This document shows, one piece after another, positions 1 through 8,906 of a stretch of 64,000 nucleotides of DNA (its first letter is position 1; each line of letters opens with the position of its first letter). Made by a program: the position numbers and the translations under genes. This DNA comes from Janthinobacterium sp. SUN073. Lineage in GTDB: Bacteria; Pseudomonadota; Gammaproteobacteria; Burkholderiales; Burkholderiaceae_D. Location: positions 1-64,000 of the forward strand of contig NZ_JAPUBT010000011.1 in the NCBI RefSeq assembly GCF_030397665.1, read 5' to 3'. Below the pieces are notes generated by a model that saw only the letters and a list, made by a program, of their open reading frames with translations, searched no databases and was not told the origin of the DNA.

Positions 1-120
1 CACCTGTAGGCCCGGTGACTCTCAACCCTGAACGAGACAGCGTTGTGGATCTGGCCGCCACCGTGGAAGGAATAAGTCAAAAAGCTGCATGAGTCGGGCG
101 ACAACTACCTTGACATTCAC

Positions 121-283
121 CGAGGGACTCAGGGCGCGAGGTTCAGGTCTGCCATTTGGCACACGAAGTGATGCGTTGAGTGCAGTGCGCGCCCTCGGTG
201 CGCGGAGTTGCCGCGCAGTGGCTGCAAGGAGAGGATTCGGGGCGGGCTGGGCCGATAGGCCCAGCCCTTCGAATCTCACGAAC
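121..283 (+). repeat. Intergenic repeat, left copy, ending in a long hairpin
   Basis: The sequence from about 138 to 283 matches 32649-32843 in the same orientation, with scattered substitutions and about 50 extra bases in the other copy. Its 3' part folds into a perfect 10-bp stem (244-253 with 258-267, loop GATA), extended outward by a GATTCG/CGAATC pair. The remainder of positions 1-440 shows no credible gene; short reading frames here merely translate the repeat. It could be the boundary of an inserted island or a REP-like dispersed intergenic element. The sequence alone does not separate these. Confidence 0.6.
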
Positions 284-424
284 AGTGTAACCCGTCGCTA
301 GTTTTTAAGCCTTCAAAATACTTCATACATTTCAGATGCTTACGCGCGATTTCGTCCCGCAATCAGTGTTTTTCTACCGTCTAACAACGGGCTGTTTTCA
401 CCGCCCTACACGGACGATGCGGAA

Positions 425-437
425 ATCCAATAATCAT
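425..437 (+). repeat. 13-bp direct repeat, copy 1
   Basis: ATCCAATAATCAT occurs here and again at 579-591, where it encodes part of the last codons of the SNF2-like helicase. The two copies bracket the acetyltransferase remnant. This is compatible with an insertion or deletion scar or a site-specific recombination core. Both copies are seen directly; the mechanism is inferred. Confidence 0.5.
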
Positions 438-447
438 AAATAAATGA

Positions 448-570
448 CTACGCAAGCTGCAGCTCCCAATATCCCACATCAATCCACTGATCAAATTTAC
501 GGCCGACCCGCTTGAACATGGCCACCTTCTCGAATCCCAGGCGTTCATGCAAAGCGACACTGGCGTCGTT
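448..570 (-). pseudogene. C-terminal remnant of a GNAT N-acetyltransferase
   Basis: Read leftward from 570 to the TAG at 448-450, one open frame encodes about 40 residues containing SVALHERLGFEKVAMF and KFDQWIDVGYWELQ. This is the typical C-terminal end of phosphinothricin/methionine-sulfoximine-type GNAT acetyltransferases (S-x-LHERLGFE, then the W-x-DV strand). The first two thirds of the family, including the acetyl-CoA binding loop, are missing. The scrap starts within a few bases of the end of the helicase gene and lies between two 13-bp direct repeats, so it was probably cut when the neighbouring island arrived. It cannot be functional. Confidence 0.75.
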
Positions 571-2617
571 AGGCAGTCATCCAATAATCATTCAGGCAGG
601 TGTGAATTTCTTTTGCAAGCTTGAAGCGCATAGCAGTTAGCAGCTGCGAGTGTGCGGTGGCCGGCATATCGATCTCTTCTGCAGTCACTACTGGAGCACC
701 ACCAAGGAGTACATCGAAGCGCGCGAGGCGCTCGCGGATGATGCGCACAAGCGCTTCGTCTCGCGTGTTGGGGTAGGCTGGATATGCATATTCGACGGGC
801 GCGCCAACCCGTGCCGCCCAGCTTGCGACGCGACGCACGCGGCCTTCCCGCTGGCGCACGCGCACGGGGCTAGGATCGAGTTCGTAGTGCACCAGGATGC
901 GGCAATAGCGATGCAGGTCAATGCCCTCCGATAGCTTGTCGGTAGCGACCAGCACATCCGGCCCGAACGGTGTGTTAAACAGCGCCAGGCTTTCAACGAT
1001 ATTTTCGGACTGAGGAAAAATGACCTTGTCCGCTGCATGCCTGCGCAGCGCGCTTGGCAAGTTTGCGTTACCGTCGTGCTCTTCTCGTTGAGCGATGTCC
1101 ATAACGGCCTCAGCGATGGTTGGTACAGCCCGATTGCTACCGGCTACCTTGCGCACGCGCGTCCTGCGAAGAGCCTTGATGAGCGCAGCACGATCAAGTT
1201 CGTCCACACCAGGCATCAGCCATCCCCGCACCTGGATATGGAAGCCAGGTTCAGTGACGAAGGCAAGCGCGGCATTATGCAACTCGGCGTCTTCGACAAC
1301 CGGCGCCAGGATCTCTGTCCACGCCTCTTTCCACGTGCTGCGTACCGCTTTCTTCAATACCGCGTACTGTCCCCGGGACTGAAGCGATTTCTCGTGCCGC
1401 AACGCGTCGCGCAGCTCCTTCGCGGTGGCGATATGGTGGCAGAACACCACCACCTTCTCGCCCTGCGCCACCTTACCGGCAATTGCTCGTGTCACAGCAG
1501 CGATTTTTTCGTGCTCCCTGCCCGCGAGAAAAGCGCGTAACTCATCCGCATGTCGTCGCGCGAGCAAGCCGATACGGCTGATATTGCCACGCAGTGCATC
1601 GCGCCTGGCATTAAATTCCTCGCTGACATGCTCCCCGGTTTCTTTCGAGACCAGGTCACGCAAGTATTCCCAACCCACGTGGAAGCGCGGGTCATTACCG
1701 CGCAGGCCGGTCGCTTCACCGGCCAGGCTGATTAGCCGATCCGCGCGAACCAGTGCCGTAATCACCTCGCCACTCGCGGCGGGAACCACGATGTCCCACG
1801 CGGCGCGGTCGCCGAAAATTTTCGTTCGCTGCGCTGGTGGCAACTGATCAATAGTCGTCCGCATCACCCAAGGCTTCAGTTGCGCGACTGCGGCACGCCA
1901 AAGCCCAACGGCAGCGTCTACTGGCAATGATGGCTCCTGCGTTGCCGCCTTACTTGCTTCGCCGATGAACTTTGAAAACGCAGTAATGTCATTCGTTGCC
2001 GCATCGCCTGCAGATACTTGGCGTAGCATCGACACCAGTTCGGCAATGTGAATCGAAAACGGTGTCGCGGTGAGGAAGAGCATCCATCGGCAGCGTTTCG
2101 AGCGCGTTTTCAGACGGGTCTTGAAATTACTGGTGTCATTCTTGGAACGGTGCGCCTCGTCCACAATGACCAGCTCCGGGCGAAGTCCCGGAAAATCTTC
2201 GTTAGCATAAAGCGCATGCGTGGTGAGCACGATACCGCCGGCGCTGGAGCGGCTGACCGCCCAACTGCCGTCGCTCATCCTGTGCTGCAGACGAGGCGAG
2301 CGGACCCCAGAGAGCGATGGCATGGCCCCCAGTACCTTGCCGATATCCGTTTCCCATTTCGACTGTAGCGTTTTTCCCGGAACAATGATGAGCACAGAGC
2401 CGCCATTCCTGGCTACGATGAGCGCTGCCAATGCCGCGACCCATGTCTTGCCAAGCCCTGCGTCATCGGCCAACACCACGCCTCTCTGGCTTGCAAGTCG
2501 TTTCAGTATCTCGCGGGCGCTGGCCAGCTGACGAAGCAATGACGCCAGGTCAGTGGCGCCCCCGCTTTGCTGCGGGTCGAGCAGCGCTGCGGCATTTAAT
2601 AAAGTTGTGTTCATCAT
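569..2617 (-). CDS. SNF2-type DEAH-box helicase, 682 aa
   Basis: A superfamily 2 ATPase. It has a Walker A motif DDAGLGKT (residues 51-58), a DEAH box in VIVDEAHRSKN (about 153-156), motif III LTATPF, and a C-terminal helicase lobe with VATDKLSEGIDLH and the motif VI-like QREGRVRRV. The arrangement matches stand-alone SNF2/RapA-like translocases that couple ATP hydrolysis to movement along DNA or protein displacement. It is the last gene of a leftward operon: its ATG overlaps the TGA of the Tdp1-like gene by 4 bases, so translation is likely coupled. The final codons run into the 13-bp repeat and the acetyltransferase scrap, so the natural C-terminus may have been altered by that junction. 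The partners suggest DNA-directed defence; the specific role is inferred. Confidence 0.88.
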   Translation of the reverse strand: MMNTTLLNAAALLDPQQSGGATDLASLLRQLASAREILKRLASQRGVVLADDAGLGKTWVAALAALIVARNGGSVLIIVPGKTLQSKWETDIGKVLGAMPSLSGVRSPRLQHRMSDGSWAVSRSSAGGIVLTTHALYANEDFPGLRPELVIVDEAHRSKNDTSNFKTRLKTRSKRCRWMLFLTATPFSIHIAELVSMLRQVSAGDAATNDITAFSKFIGEASKAATQEPSLPVDAAVGLWRAAVAQLKPWVMRTTIDQLPPAQRTKIFGDRAAWDIVVPAASGEVITALVRADRLISLAGEATGLRGNDPRFHVGWEYLRDLVSKETGEHVSEEFNARRDALRGNISRIGLLARRHADELRAFLAGREHEKIAAVTRAIAGKVAQGEKVVVFCHHIATAKELRDALRHEKSLQSRGQYAVLKKAVRSTWKEAWTEILAPVVEDAELHNAALAFVTEPGFHIQVRGWLMPGVDELDRAALIKALRRTRVRKVAGSNRAVPTIAEAVMDIAQREEHDGNANLPSALRRHAADKVIFPQSENIVESLALFNTPFGPDVLVATDKLSEGIDLHRYCRILVHYELDPSPVRVRQREGRVRRVASWAARVGAPVEYAYPAYPNTRDEALVRIIRERLARFDVLLGGAPVVTAEEIDMPATAHSQLLTAMRFKLAKEIHTCLNDYWMTA

Positions 2618-4416
2618 CGTTGTGCTTCCTCGACCAGCAGGCGCAGCTCTTCAGCCGCAATGGCAGCCCCCGGGTCATTGCCGGCGCGGCGCTCAAGCGC
2701 GGCAGCGAGACGCAATCCTAGAGGCAGATGGACGTTGACAGGCTGGAATTCGATCTCCTCCCGCCATGTATCGACGACCTGCCGCCAGCGACGGGCCGCC
2801 AGCAGCCAGGACAGGCTGTAGTCGGCACTGCTGGCTGCACGCTCCTCACCCTTTTTGCCGCGAGAGCGGGGTGGGCCGGAGGGAACAGGTAGGCCGCCAT
2901 ATTGCTCCAGCTCGATGTCTTCCGCCAGGTGCATCACATCGTACCCAAGGCCGGCCGGCAATGGCCTTCCGGGCCGGATGTCGGTGATCGGGAGCACGAT
3001 CTGTTCGCCATTCGCGTCAGGGGAAACCAGCCTGACTTTCTCGGGCTGCAGGCCATCCAGCGATTGGGTTGCGATCCATCGTTTCCCCTGTTTCACGGCA
3101 GGCGGGAACGGGTACCAGTCCTGGCCGTCTTGCCACTCAGCCATTACCGCGCAACCGGGGCGCAGGCGATAAGCGCAGGTCAGCGTGCTTTCGCTACGCG
3201 TGACCTGTGCCCACCGGAGCCAATGAATCTCGTCGTTAACCGGTAGGCGCTCCATTAGCGCGACGTCGCCGGTGAATCGCTGGAACGGACCGTGCAAGGG
3301 CAGCGACTGTCTCTCCACAAAGACCGATAGCTCAAAATTCTTCGGCGGCATCCCATCAGGCACACCCCAAGCGGCTTTCGACCAATTGTGCGAGCCAAGC
3401 ATCAAGCCATGCCGGAACCCATAGAATTTGGCATGGCACCAGCGCCTGTCGTTCGGATGGCCTTCCGCCAGCACGGGCTTGACGCGCGGATCAGCGACCG
3501 CCAACAACCGAACTCCCGCCGTGTCCAGTGCGCCCTGTGCGGCGACGGGCATTTTCCACAAGCCCGGATCAAGAGACTCTGCCGCTCCCACCCAGGGATG
3601 CGATCGATCTGGCCAGAACAGTTCTACCTTGTCCGGCCGGACGCCGAGCATGGCACACCAGGCCCTGATTTCCTTGTCATTCCACTCGCCAATGGAGGGT
3701 GTGAGGATGCGGACACCCACCTTGCCCGCAGCCGTCTTTCCTGCCAGTAGGCCGGTTTGCTGGCGGTCCATGTGTCGGCCCGGAATGCTGGTGATGAAAT
3801 GGCTGCCCTGTATCTCCGGGCAGCGCTGCAGTAACTGGATGAACCTGCTGGTGGCACCGGAGCAATCGGCTGCGACGCCAAGTGCATCCATAAAGTCGCA
3901 CAGCGCGGCATGAGGTTTACCGCTGCGGCCAGCTTTCTCAAGCGGTAGACAAATACTCCAGCCTGCCTGCAGCTGACCATGGAACGCATCCGATGTGAGG
4001 TTAGTGGACGAGATGGTTATCTGCAAATATTCGCCGTCCTGCCGCCACCAGTGGCACAGCCACAGCTTCGCGTGCTGAACGCTGTCGCGATCGCTGCCGA
4101 CCATGCGGCAGTCGACATAGCTGCCCAGCCACGGCAAACTAGCCATGTTCTCTTCAGGCAGTGCGCACGAAGTCACGATCGTGATTTTCCCTGGCACTTT
4201 CTGCAGAGCTGCCACGGCCGCCCCCACGAACAGGCGATCATTGTCCGAATCGGACGATTCACCTTGGTCGAGCTGAAGCAGCACCGGCAGCACATCGCGC
4301 AGCAGAAAGTGTGGTGATACGGGCTGATACGAGGTGAGAAACGCGTCCAGCAGGATGGCTTTCTCCGGTGGGAGCGGCATTGGCGACCGCTGCTCGAGGG
4401 ATTTCCTATTCATCAC
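2614..4416 (-). CDS. Tdp1-like phospholipase D superfamily protein, 600 aa
   Basis: Two HKN-type active-site motifs are visible. The first is HAKLWLCHWW (H115, K117) followed by SSTNLTSDAF (N139). The second is HAKFYGF (H328, K330) followed by LGSHNWSKAAWG (N344). The second closely mirrors the SANLSKAAWG signature of tyrosyl-DNA phosphodiesterase 1, which hydrolyses 3'-phosphotyrosyl and other 3' DNA adducts through a covalent phosphohistidine intermediate. The length is near that of eukaryotic Tdp1. The start is GTG at 4416 or ATG at 4413; it directly follows the stop of the upstream gene and overlaps the helicase start by 4 bases. The C-terminal 200 residues show nothing recognisable. A nuclease role instead of adduct repair is possible. 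The PLD assignment is firm, the Tdp1 subfamily likely. Confidence 0.8.
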   Translation of the reverse strand: MMNRKSLEQRSPMPLPPEKAILLDAFLTSYQPVSPHFLLRDVLPVLLQLDQGESSDSDNDRLFVGAAVAALQKVPGKITIVTSCALPEENMASLPWLGSYVDCRMVGSDRDSVQHAKLWLCHWWRQDGEYLQITISSTNLTSDAFHGQLQAGWSICLPLEKAGRSGKPHAALCDFMDALGVAADCSGATSRFIQLLQRCPEIQGSHFITSIPGRHMDRQQTGLLAGKTAAGKVGVRILTPSIGEWNDKEIRAWCAMLGVRPDKVELFWPDRSHPWVGAAESLDPGLWKMPVAAQGALDTAGVRLLAVADPRVKPVLAEGHPNDRRWCHAKFYGFRHGLMLGSHNWSKAAWGVPDGMPPKNFELSVFVERQSLPLHGPFQRFTGDVALMERLPVNDEIHWLRWAQVTRSESTLTCAYRLRPGCAVMAEWQDGQDWYPFPPAVKQGKRWIATQSLDGLQPEKVRLVSPDANGEQIVLPITDIRPGRPLPAGLGYDVMHLAEDIELEQYGGLPVPSGPPRSRGKKGEERAASSADYSLSWLLAARRWRQVVDTWREEIEFQPVNVHLPLGLRLAAALERRAGNDPGAAIAAEELRLLVEEAQR

Positions 4417-5772
4417 CTAGTTCTCATTCTCTGTATCCGGTTCCTCATCGGTCTGGCGCTCCCTGTCGCCCTGCAGGGCGATGGGTAGCGTGGAGATCAC
4501 CTTGCACCCCTTGGCAAGATGGGCTAGCGCCGCCAGGCGAAAGCGATAGTAGCCGCCTGGTGGCTGAGCATATTGGGCGACGCGATCGACCTTGCCATCC
4601 CGCTCTCTCAGCCACAGCAGTCCTCCAGCAGACTGCTCGTGCAACCGTAGAAGACGCTGCAACCGCGCTGCAGGACTGCCCTTCTGTCGCAAAGCAGCAG
4701 CGAAACGCTCCACCTGAGGCCAGACATTGCCGGTCCCCCATTGCGCGCAAGCCCTGGCCAACTGGTCCAGTTCCGGCGCCATGCCGGCCGCGACCTCGGC
4801 AACGTCCGGTTGCGCGTTTTGATTTTGGGCTGTGAGCCTGTAGGTCGCATCCAGGGCATCGATTGCCGCATCCGCCAAGTATGCAAACTGCTCCAGCTTG
4901 CTTAGCCTAGCCCGATCCCGACTTTCCCAGCCGTTACGCACTAATAGGAGCCGCTGGAGCTCGCCGCAAAGTTCCGCATGCGTGCGCGCAGTACTGGCCG
5001 CCAGCCCATCGGCGACCGCGCGACGCCGACTTCCGTCCGGGAACAGCTTTGGCGTGATCAACGCGCGCTCGGCTGGAAGCAATGCCTTGACATACCCAGG
5101 CAAAAAATCGCTTGAACTCGGGGGTGAGCTGGCAATAGGCCAGCGTCGCAGCCAGTAGGCGAGCCAGCCGTTATCGGGGTCACCCTTCAGGATGTTTCCT
5201 GGCTTGGGATTGGGCACCTGCCCGGCAGCGACGCGAGCAAGCTTGCGCCCCTCTGGCGATAGGGTCCATCCGTCCACCTCGAGCAGCGCCAGGTGTCGTA
5301 ACAGGCTTCGGTAGGCGGCGTAAGGACCAACATAGCGATAGCGCCGCCACTGGCCCTGCCCCATTTCCAACTGCAGATTCAGGTACTGTTCCAGGTTAAG
5401 CCTTCGGACGGTGCGGCTACCGGGCAGCTGCCGGCCTTTGCCCTGATCGGGCAACTGGCAGGCCTCCATTACCCAGCGCAGTTCCAGACCGCGCAAACGG
5501 TCGTAGTCACCGGCGACACCGCTTGGCGCGACAACGGTGGCTTGTACTTGCTGCAGGCTCCAGCAGAGGATCGTCAGCCAACGAGCGTCACGCTGGCGGT
5601 TGGTCAGATCGGGAGCAAGCAGGTCAGCATAGAACGTGGCGACTTCCGCAAAGCCGAATGGATCGCGGCGGCGTTGGGGCTCCCGGACTAGTGGGACGGT
5701 TTGAAATAGGACGGGTTTTGATGGCATCGACGCGTTAGTGTTGTTCAAGACAGCGCGCCGCACGGAAGGCAA
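4417..5772 (-). CDS. Unknown protein, first gene of the Tdp1/helicase operon
   Basis: I do not recognise this 451-residue protein. It is mostly helical, rich in Arg, Leu and Ala, with no P-loop, zinc-binding cluster, signal peptide or membrane segment. The C-terminus is acidic (DEEPDTENEN). The longest frame starts at TTG 5772. An ATG at 5727 (peptide MPSKPVLFQT) is an alternative; neither has a convincing Shine-Dalgarno sequence. It abuts the Tdp1-like gene with no gap, so the three genes form one leftward transcript. Being first and the only member without an enzymatic signature, it may be the recognition or scaffolding subunit, which is inference only. Confidence 0.7.
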   Translation of the reverse strand: MPSVRRAVLNNTNASMPSKPVLFQTVPLVREPQRRRDPFGFAEVATFYADLLAPDLTNRQRDARWLTILCWSLQQVQATVVAPSGVAGDYDRLRGLELRWVMEACQLPDQGKGRQLPGSRTVRRLNLEQYLNLQLEMGQGQWRRYRYVGPYAAYRSLLRHLALLEVDGWTLSPEGRKLARVAAGQVPNPKPGNILKGDPDNGWLAYWLRRWPIASSPPSSSDFLPGYVKALLPAERALITPKLFPDGSRRRAVADGLAASTARTHAELCGELQRLLLVRNGWESRDRARLSKLEQFAYLADAAIDALDATYRLTAQNQNAQPDVAEVAAGMAPELDQLARACAQWGTGNVWPQVERFAAALRQKGSPAARLQRLLRLHEQSAGGLLWLRERDGKVDRVAQYAQPPGGYYRFRLAALAHLAKGCKVISTLPIALQGDRERQTDEEPDTENEN

Positions 5773-6577
5773 GGATATGAATTTGACTTCCAGCGATTTA
5801 TTATGGCGCCGGTGAAGTATTAAATTAATAACAAATTTTGTTAAAAACGAGTAGATGATTTCTTACTTAGGAACTGCGCCGAAAAACCGACCGGCGTCTA
5901 AACTCCGCTTCCTAGCGGTGTGGCACCCATTATCTACTGATCCGTGCCAATGCTCAAGCTGTGCTGTAATGACGCTTATAGAAGGAACGTTCTACTTAAC
6001 TTCTCAGAGCAAAAGTATTTACTATCTTTCCTCCCATTTTATCGGAGCTGTGCTGAAGTTATCAGAAAAGTTGTCGCCGTTGATGTACCAGATCACTTTT
6101 TTGAGATCTTATTCCGGTTTGATTGTCCGCGTCGTTTTTTTTTAAAATTGGCAGCCTGTTGCTCCTTCGCAATCCCCTCGATATATGCTAGAGTTATTGG
6201 CGTAGACTTTCTAGAGCGCCGGATCGGCGCTTTGCTCGTCGCTCCGCGATACAACAACCACAATGGGAGCCGTTTTTCTGGCTTTTTTGAAGAAAGAATT
6301 CACCCAAGCCATGTATCTTTATATTTGCCGTCGTCCTGCATACGACTGTAGTCCGATGATGGCATTGCCAAGTGCAGCCTCGCTAAGGAATAATTTTGGA
6401 ATTGCAGGCCCGTTTTCCAAGCACAGGTTATTATTCCGTTCTTGCTCAATTTGAACTGCGAAATAGAGCTGGTTTGGCAGGATTCAGGTCCCATATACTC
6501 TCCGCCATGCAGCCATGTGCTAGAGCATTACTAAACTGGAACAGGCACGAATTTCTTTCATTCTCAAGGATTCTTAT
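5773..6577. other. AT-rich divergent intergenic region
   Basis: About 800 bases lie between the leftward Tdp1/helicase operon and the rightward TerY-P operon. The base composition is far more AT-rich than in the flanking genes, and no frame codes for anything recognisable. The region must hold the promoters of both operons, but I could not pick convincing -35/-10 pairs. An AAGGA Shine-Dalgarno lies seven bases before the ATG at 6578. Confidence 0.5.
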
Positions 6578-7312
6578 ATGAGCAACACTCCGTTCGATCC
6601 GTCGAAATTCACGGCGCCGAAAGCCAAACCTTTGCCGGTAATTCTTTTGCTAGATGTCAGCGGTAGCATGAGTGGGGACAAAATCCGCAACTTGAATCTT
6701 GCTGTCCGGGATATGCTGGAGGATTTTCGTGACACGGAAACCAGCGAAATCGAAATCCATGTGGCCATCATTACCTTCGGTACGGAGGTGCGACTGCACC
6801 AAGCGCTGACCAGTGCCAGTGCTCTCCAGTGGCAGGACCTTTCCGCCAGCGGCATGACGCCACTCGGAACGGCACTCCAGATGGCGAAGGCGATGATCGA
6901 AGACAAGGATACCGTGCCATCGCGCGCCTATCGTCCGACCGTGGTGCTCGTCTCCGACGGCGGGCCTAATGATGCATGGGAAAAGCCGCTGAGTCAGTTC
7001 ATCGGCGATGGACGTTCCGCAAAATGCGACCGCATGGCGATGGCCATCGGCGCCGATGCAGACGAAGCTGTACTCGGCAAATTTCTGGAAAACTCCCCGC
7101 ACTCTCTTCTCTATGCCGAAAACGCAAAGCAACTTCGCGATTGCTTCAAGTTCATCACGATGTCCGTCACCATTCGGACAAGGTCGCAGACCCCGAATAC
7201 CGTGCCCACACCGGACGCCATCGATCTCCGGCCGACCACGATCGAGGCCCGGCAGCACAGTGCCAAATCCGTAGCGCAGCCATCTGCGGATCAAGATGGA
7301 GGCTATTGGTAA
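6578..7312 (+). CDS. VWA-domain protein (TerY-like), first gene of the TerY-P operon
   Basis: A 244-residue von Willebrand factor A domain. The metal-ion-dependent adhesion site is visible as LLLDVSGSMSG (D26-x-S-x-S), with the downstream MIDAS threonine probably in GMTPLG and the second aspartate in VSDGGPND. VWA proteins of the TerY family act as metal-dependent protein-binding scaffolds beside PP2C phosphatases and kinases. The last 50 residues look like a flexible tail. ATG at 6578 is preceded by AAGGA at good distance. The stop overlaps the next start in TAATG. Because a second, shorter VWA protein lies nearer the phosphatase and kinase, this copy may have a distinct partner, perhaps the WXG-like protein. 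Cytoplasmic: no signal peptide. Confidence 0.85.
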   Translation: MSNTPFDPSKFTAPKAKPLPVILLLDVSGSMSGDKIRNLNLAVRDMLEDFRDTETSEIEIHVAIITFGTEVRLHQALTSASALQWQDLSASGMTPLGTALQMAKAMIEDKDTVPSRAYRPTVVLVSDGGPNDAWEKPLSQFIGDGRSAKCDRMAMAIGADADEAVLGKFLENSPHSLLYAENAKQLRDCFKFITMSVTIRTRSQTPNTVPTPDAIDLRPTTIEARQHSAKSVAQPSADQDGGYW

Positions 7313-7581
7313 TGGCACAGGCCATCGGAGACCCGGATGAACTGGAGCGATTTGCATATTCGTTGCAGCAGTTTATCGATACACTCAACGATGCCGTGGG
7401 CAACCTCAACAGCGCTTTCGCAGTGCTTGGCGACACCTGGCAAGATGAGAAACGGGCGCGTTTCGAAGAGGATTACAACGCGCTCGTCCAGCAACTGCAG
7501 CAATTCGATGCGAACGCATCAGAGCAGGTACCGTATCTAGGCGCACTTGCATCGCGCTTGCGGCATTACCTGCAGAGCTAG
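7312..7581 (+). CDS. Small helical WXG100-like protein, 89 aa
   Basis: An 89-residue all-helical protein with the central sequence LGDTWQDEKRARFEEDY. It has two predicted amphipathic helices flanking a turn with a conserved-looking Trp, then a spaced aromatic (F-x-x-x-Y). This is the layout of WXG100/ESAT-6-like proteins, although the exact W-x-G is replaced by W-Q-D. WXG100 proteins normally partner FtsK-type ATPases of type VII-like systems, and an FtsK-like ATPase lies four genes downstream. The ATG overlaps the preceding stop by one base. Family membership is suggestive, not proven. It is hidden inside a longer, implausible frame, so an automatic start would be wrong. Confidence 0.7.
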   Translation: MAQAIGDPDELERFAYSLQQFIDTLNDAVGNLNSAFAVLGDTWQDEKRARFEEDYNALVQQLQQFDANASEQVPYLGALASRLRHYLQS

Positions 7582-7595
7582 GGCACGGAGCTGGA

Positions 7596-8906
7596 ATGGC
7601 ACAAGTCTCAATCGGACAAGTAGAGAATCTGGAAGACCTGTTGCGCGGGCTGCATACTGTGCGCGAGGTACTAACGACCGCATGCCACGAACAGGTTGGT
7701 GTAGCCGAACAGAAATCCCAAGAGGTTCGCGAAGAAACCCAGCGCAGCGAGGGCATGCTTGACAGTGCTATCCAGCAGGAGCAGGCCGCCGGACAGGTTG
7801 TTGACGACGCCTGGGATGCGTGCGATCGAAGTCACCGCACGCTCGGTTCTACAGAATCTTCCTTGTCGACCTGTCTTGCTCACACAAATGCGGGGGATGG
7901 TACCGGCGCGGACTGCTCCAGCGAGTACGCTTCGGTCTCCAGAGCCGAAGCTGCTGTCGCACAGGCCGAATCCGTTCTGGAGAACGCAAAGGCAAAGTTC
8001 GAGCTCGCGACGCAACTTCGCCAGTCGATGGAACAGCGCACGGATCACGTAAAACAGGCGCAATCAATGGCGGAGCAGGCTGCGGAGCAGGCGCGGCAGG
8101 AATGCAATGCGCGGCTCGCGGCGGTCGATCAGGCTGTCGAGATCGGCGCTGCGCGGATCCATGCCGCGCAACAGGCCCTAGATGCCTATCTAGCGACCGA
8201 TGCACCGGCGGCAGCATTCCATGCCTGGCTCAAGTGGAATCCTGCAGGACCGGGTGCCCTGATCACGCCAGACATACTGCGAGACCGGATGAACCTGTCG
8301 TCAGAGCATCGGCGCATGCTTCAGCATTACCTGTACGAACGCAACCCCGCGTATCGCAACCAGGTGGACAAGTATCGCGGCCAATGGGCCGCGGCCAAGG
8401 GCGATGCGGAACGCAACATCGTTGCGCGCCGTGCTCGCATCCACCTGAGCGGCGAGTTCGGCGAGCAGATCGCGCGGCACGCACTTGCCCCGCTGGGCGG
8501 GCGGATCGAAACGCAGGGCCGAACCTTCGTTGGCGACAACGGCCGCTACACGAAGACGGATCTCCTGGTGACCGGCCTGCGGGCACCGATCGTGCTGGGA
8601 CGTGGCGCAGGCATGGCTGCGCCGGTGGGCGGCTCGATGGCATTCGAGGTGAAATGTGGCAAGGCGGCCTACCTCTATTCACAGAAGGATCACATGGTCT
8701 TCCAGGCCGAAGGGCACAAGCAGGCAGATGCGCAATGCACGCTCTGCTCGCGGGACATCCACGACCTCCCTCCTGAAAAGGAGAAGGAACTGCGCGATGC
8801 ATTACGGGAAGCGGGTTCGCCAATGGTGGGAATGCTGCCAACGAAAAATGAAATAGACCAATCTTGCCTGGCATTCATTCAGGAACAGAGAGAGGGGCAG
8901 CCATGA
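7596..8906 (+). CDS. Coiled-coil protein with PD-(D/E)XK-like C-terminal domain
   Basis: 436 residues. About the first 190 are Ala/Gln/Glu-rich coiled coil (repeated AEQAAEQARQE-type heptads). The C-terminal 150 residues contain GRYTKTDLLV (D322) and, 29 residues on, MAFEVKCG (E351, K353), preceded by an EQIARHA helix. This D...E-x-K spacing is that of PD-(D/E)XK nucleases. A CTLC cysteine pair follows. The architecture, a long coiled coil before a nuclease-like end and next to a WXG100-like gene, resembles LXG-type polymorphic toxins and also DNA-binding restriction subunits. The stop overlaps the next start by 4 bases. Nuclease activity is inferred from motif spacing only. Confidence 0.65.
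   Translation: MAQVSIGQVENLEDLLRGLHTVREVLTTACHEQVGVAEQKSQEVREETQRSEGMLDSAIQQEQAAGQVVDDAWDACDRSHRTLGSTESSLSTCLAHTNAGDGTGADCSSEYASVSRAEAAVAQAESVLENAKAKFELATQLRQSMEQRTDHVKQAQSMAEQAAEQARQECNARLAAVDQAVEIGAARIHAAQQALDAYLATDAPAAAFHAWLKWNPAGPGALITPDILRDRMNLSSEHRRMLQHYLYERNPAYRNQVDKYRGQWAAAKGDAERNIVARRARIHLSGEFGEQIARHALAPLGGRIETQGRTFVGDNGRYTKTDLLVTGLRAPIVLGRGAGMAAPVGGSMAFEVKCGKAAYLYSQKDHMVFQAEGHKQADAQCTLCSRDIHDLPPEKEKELRDALREAGSPMVGMLPTKNEIDQSCLAFIQEQREGQP

Noticed and set aside
22-279. Leftward 85-aa reading frame at the left edge
   Set aside because: It translates the intergenic repeat and its hairpin; the similar peptide at 32733-33146 does the same with no conservation of coding character.
5855-6581. 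Several 60-135-aa frames in the divergent region
   Set aside because: Overlapping in several frames, AT-driven, no family resemblance or ribosome sites.
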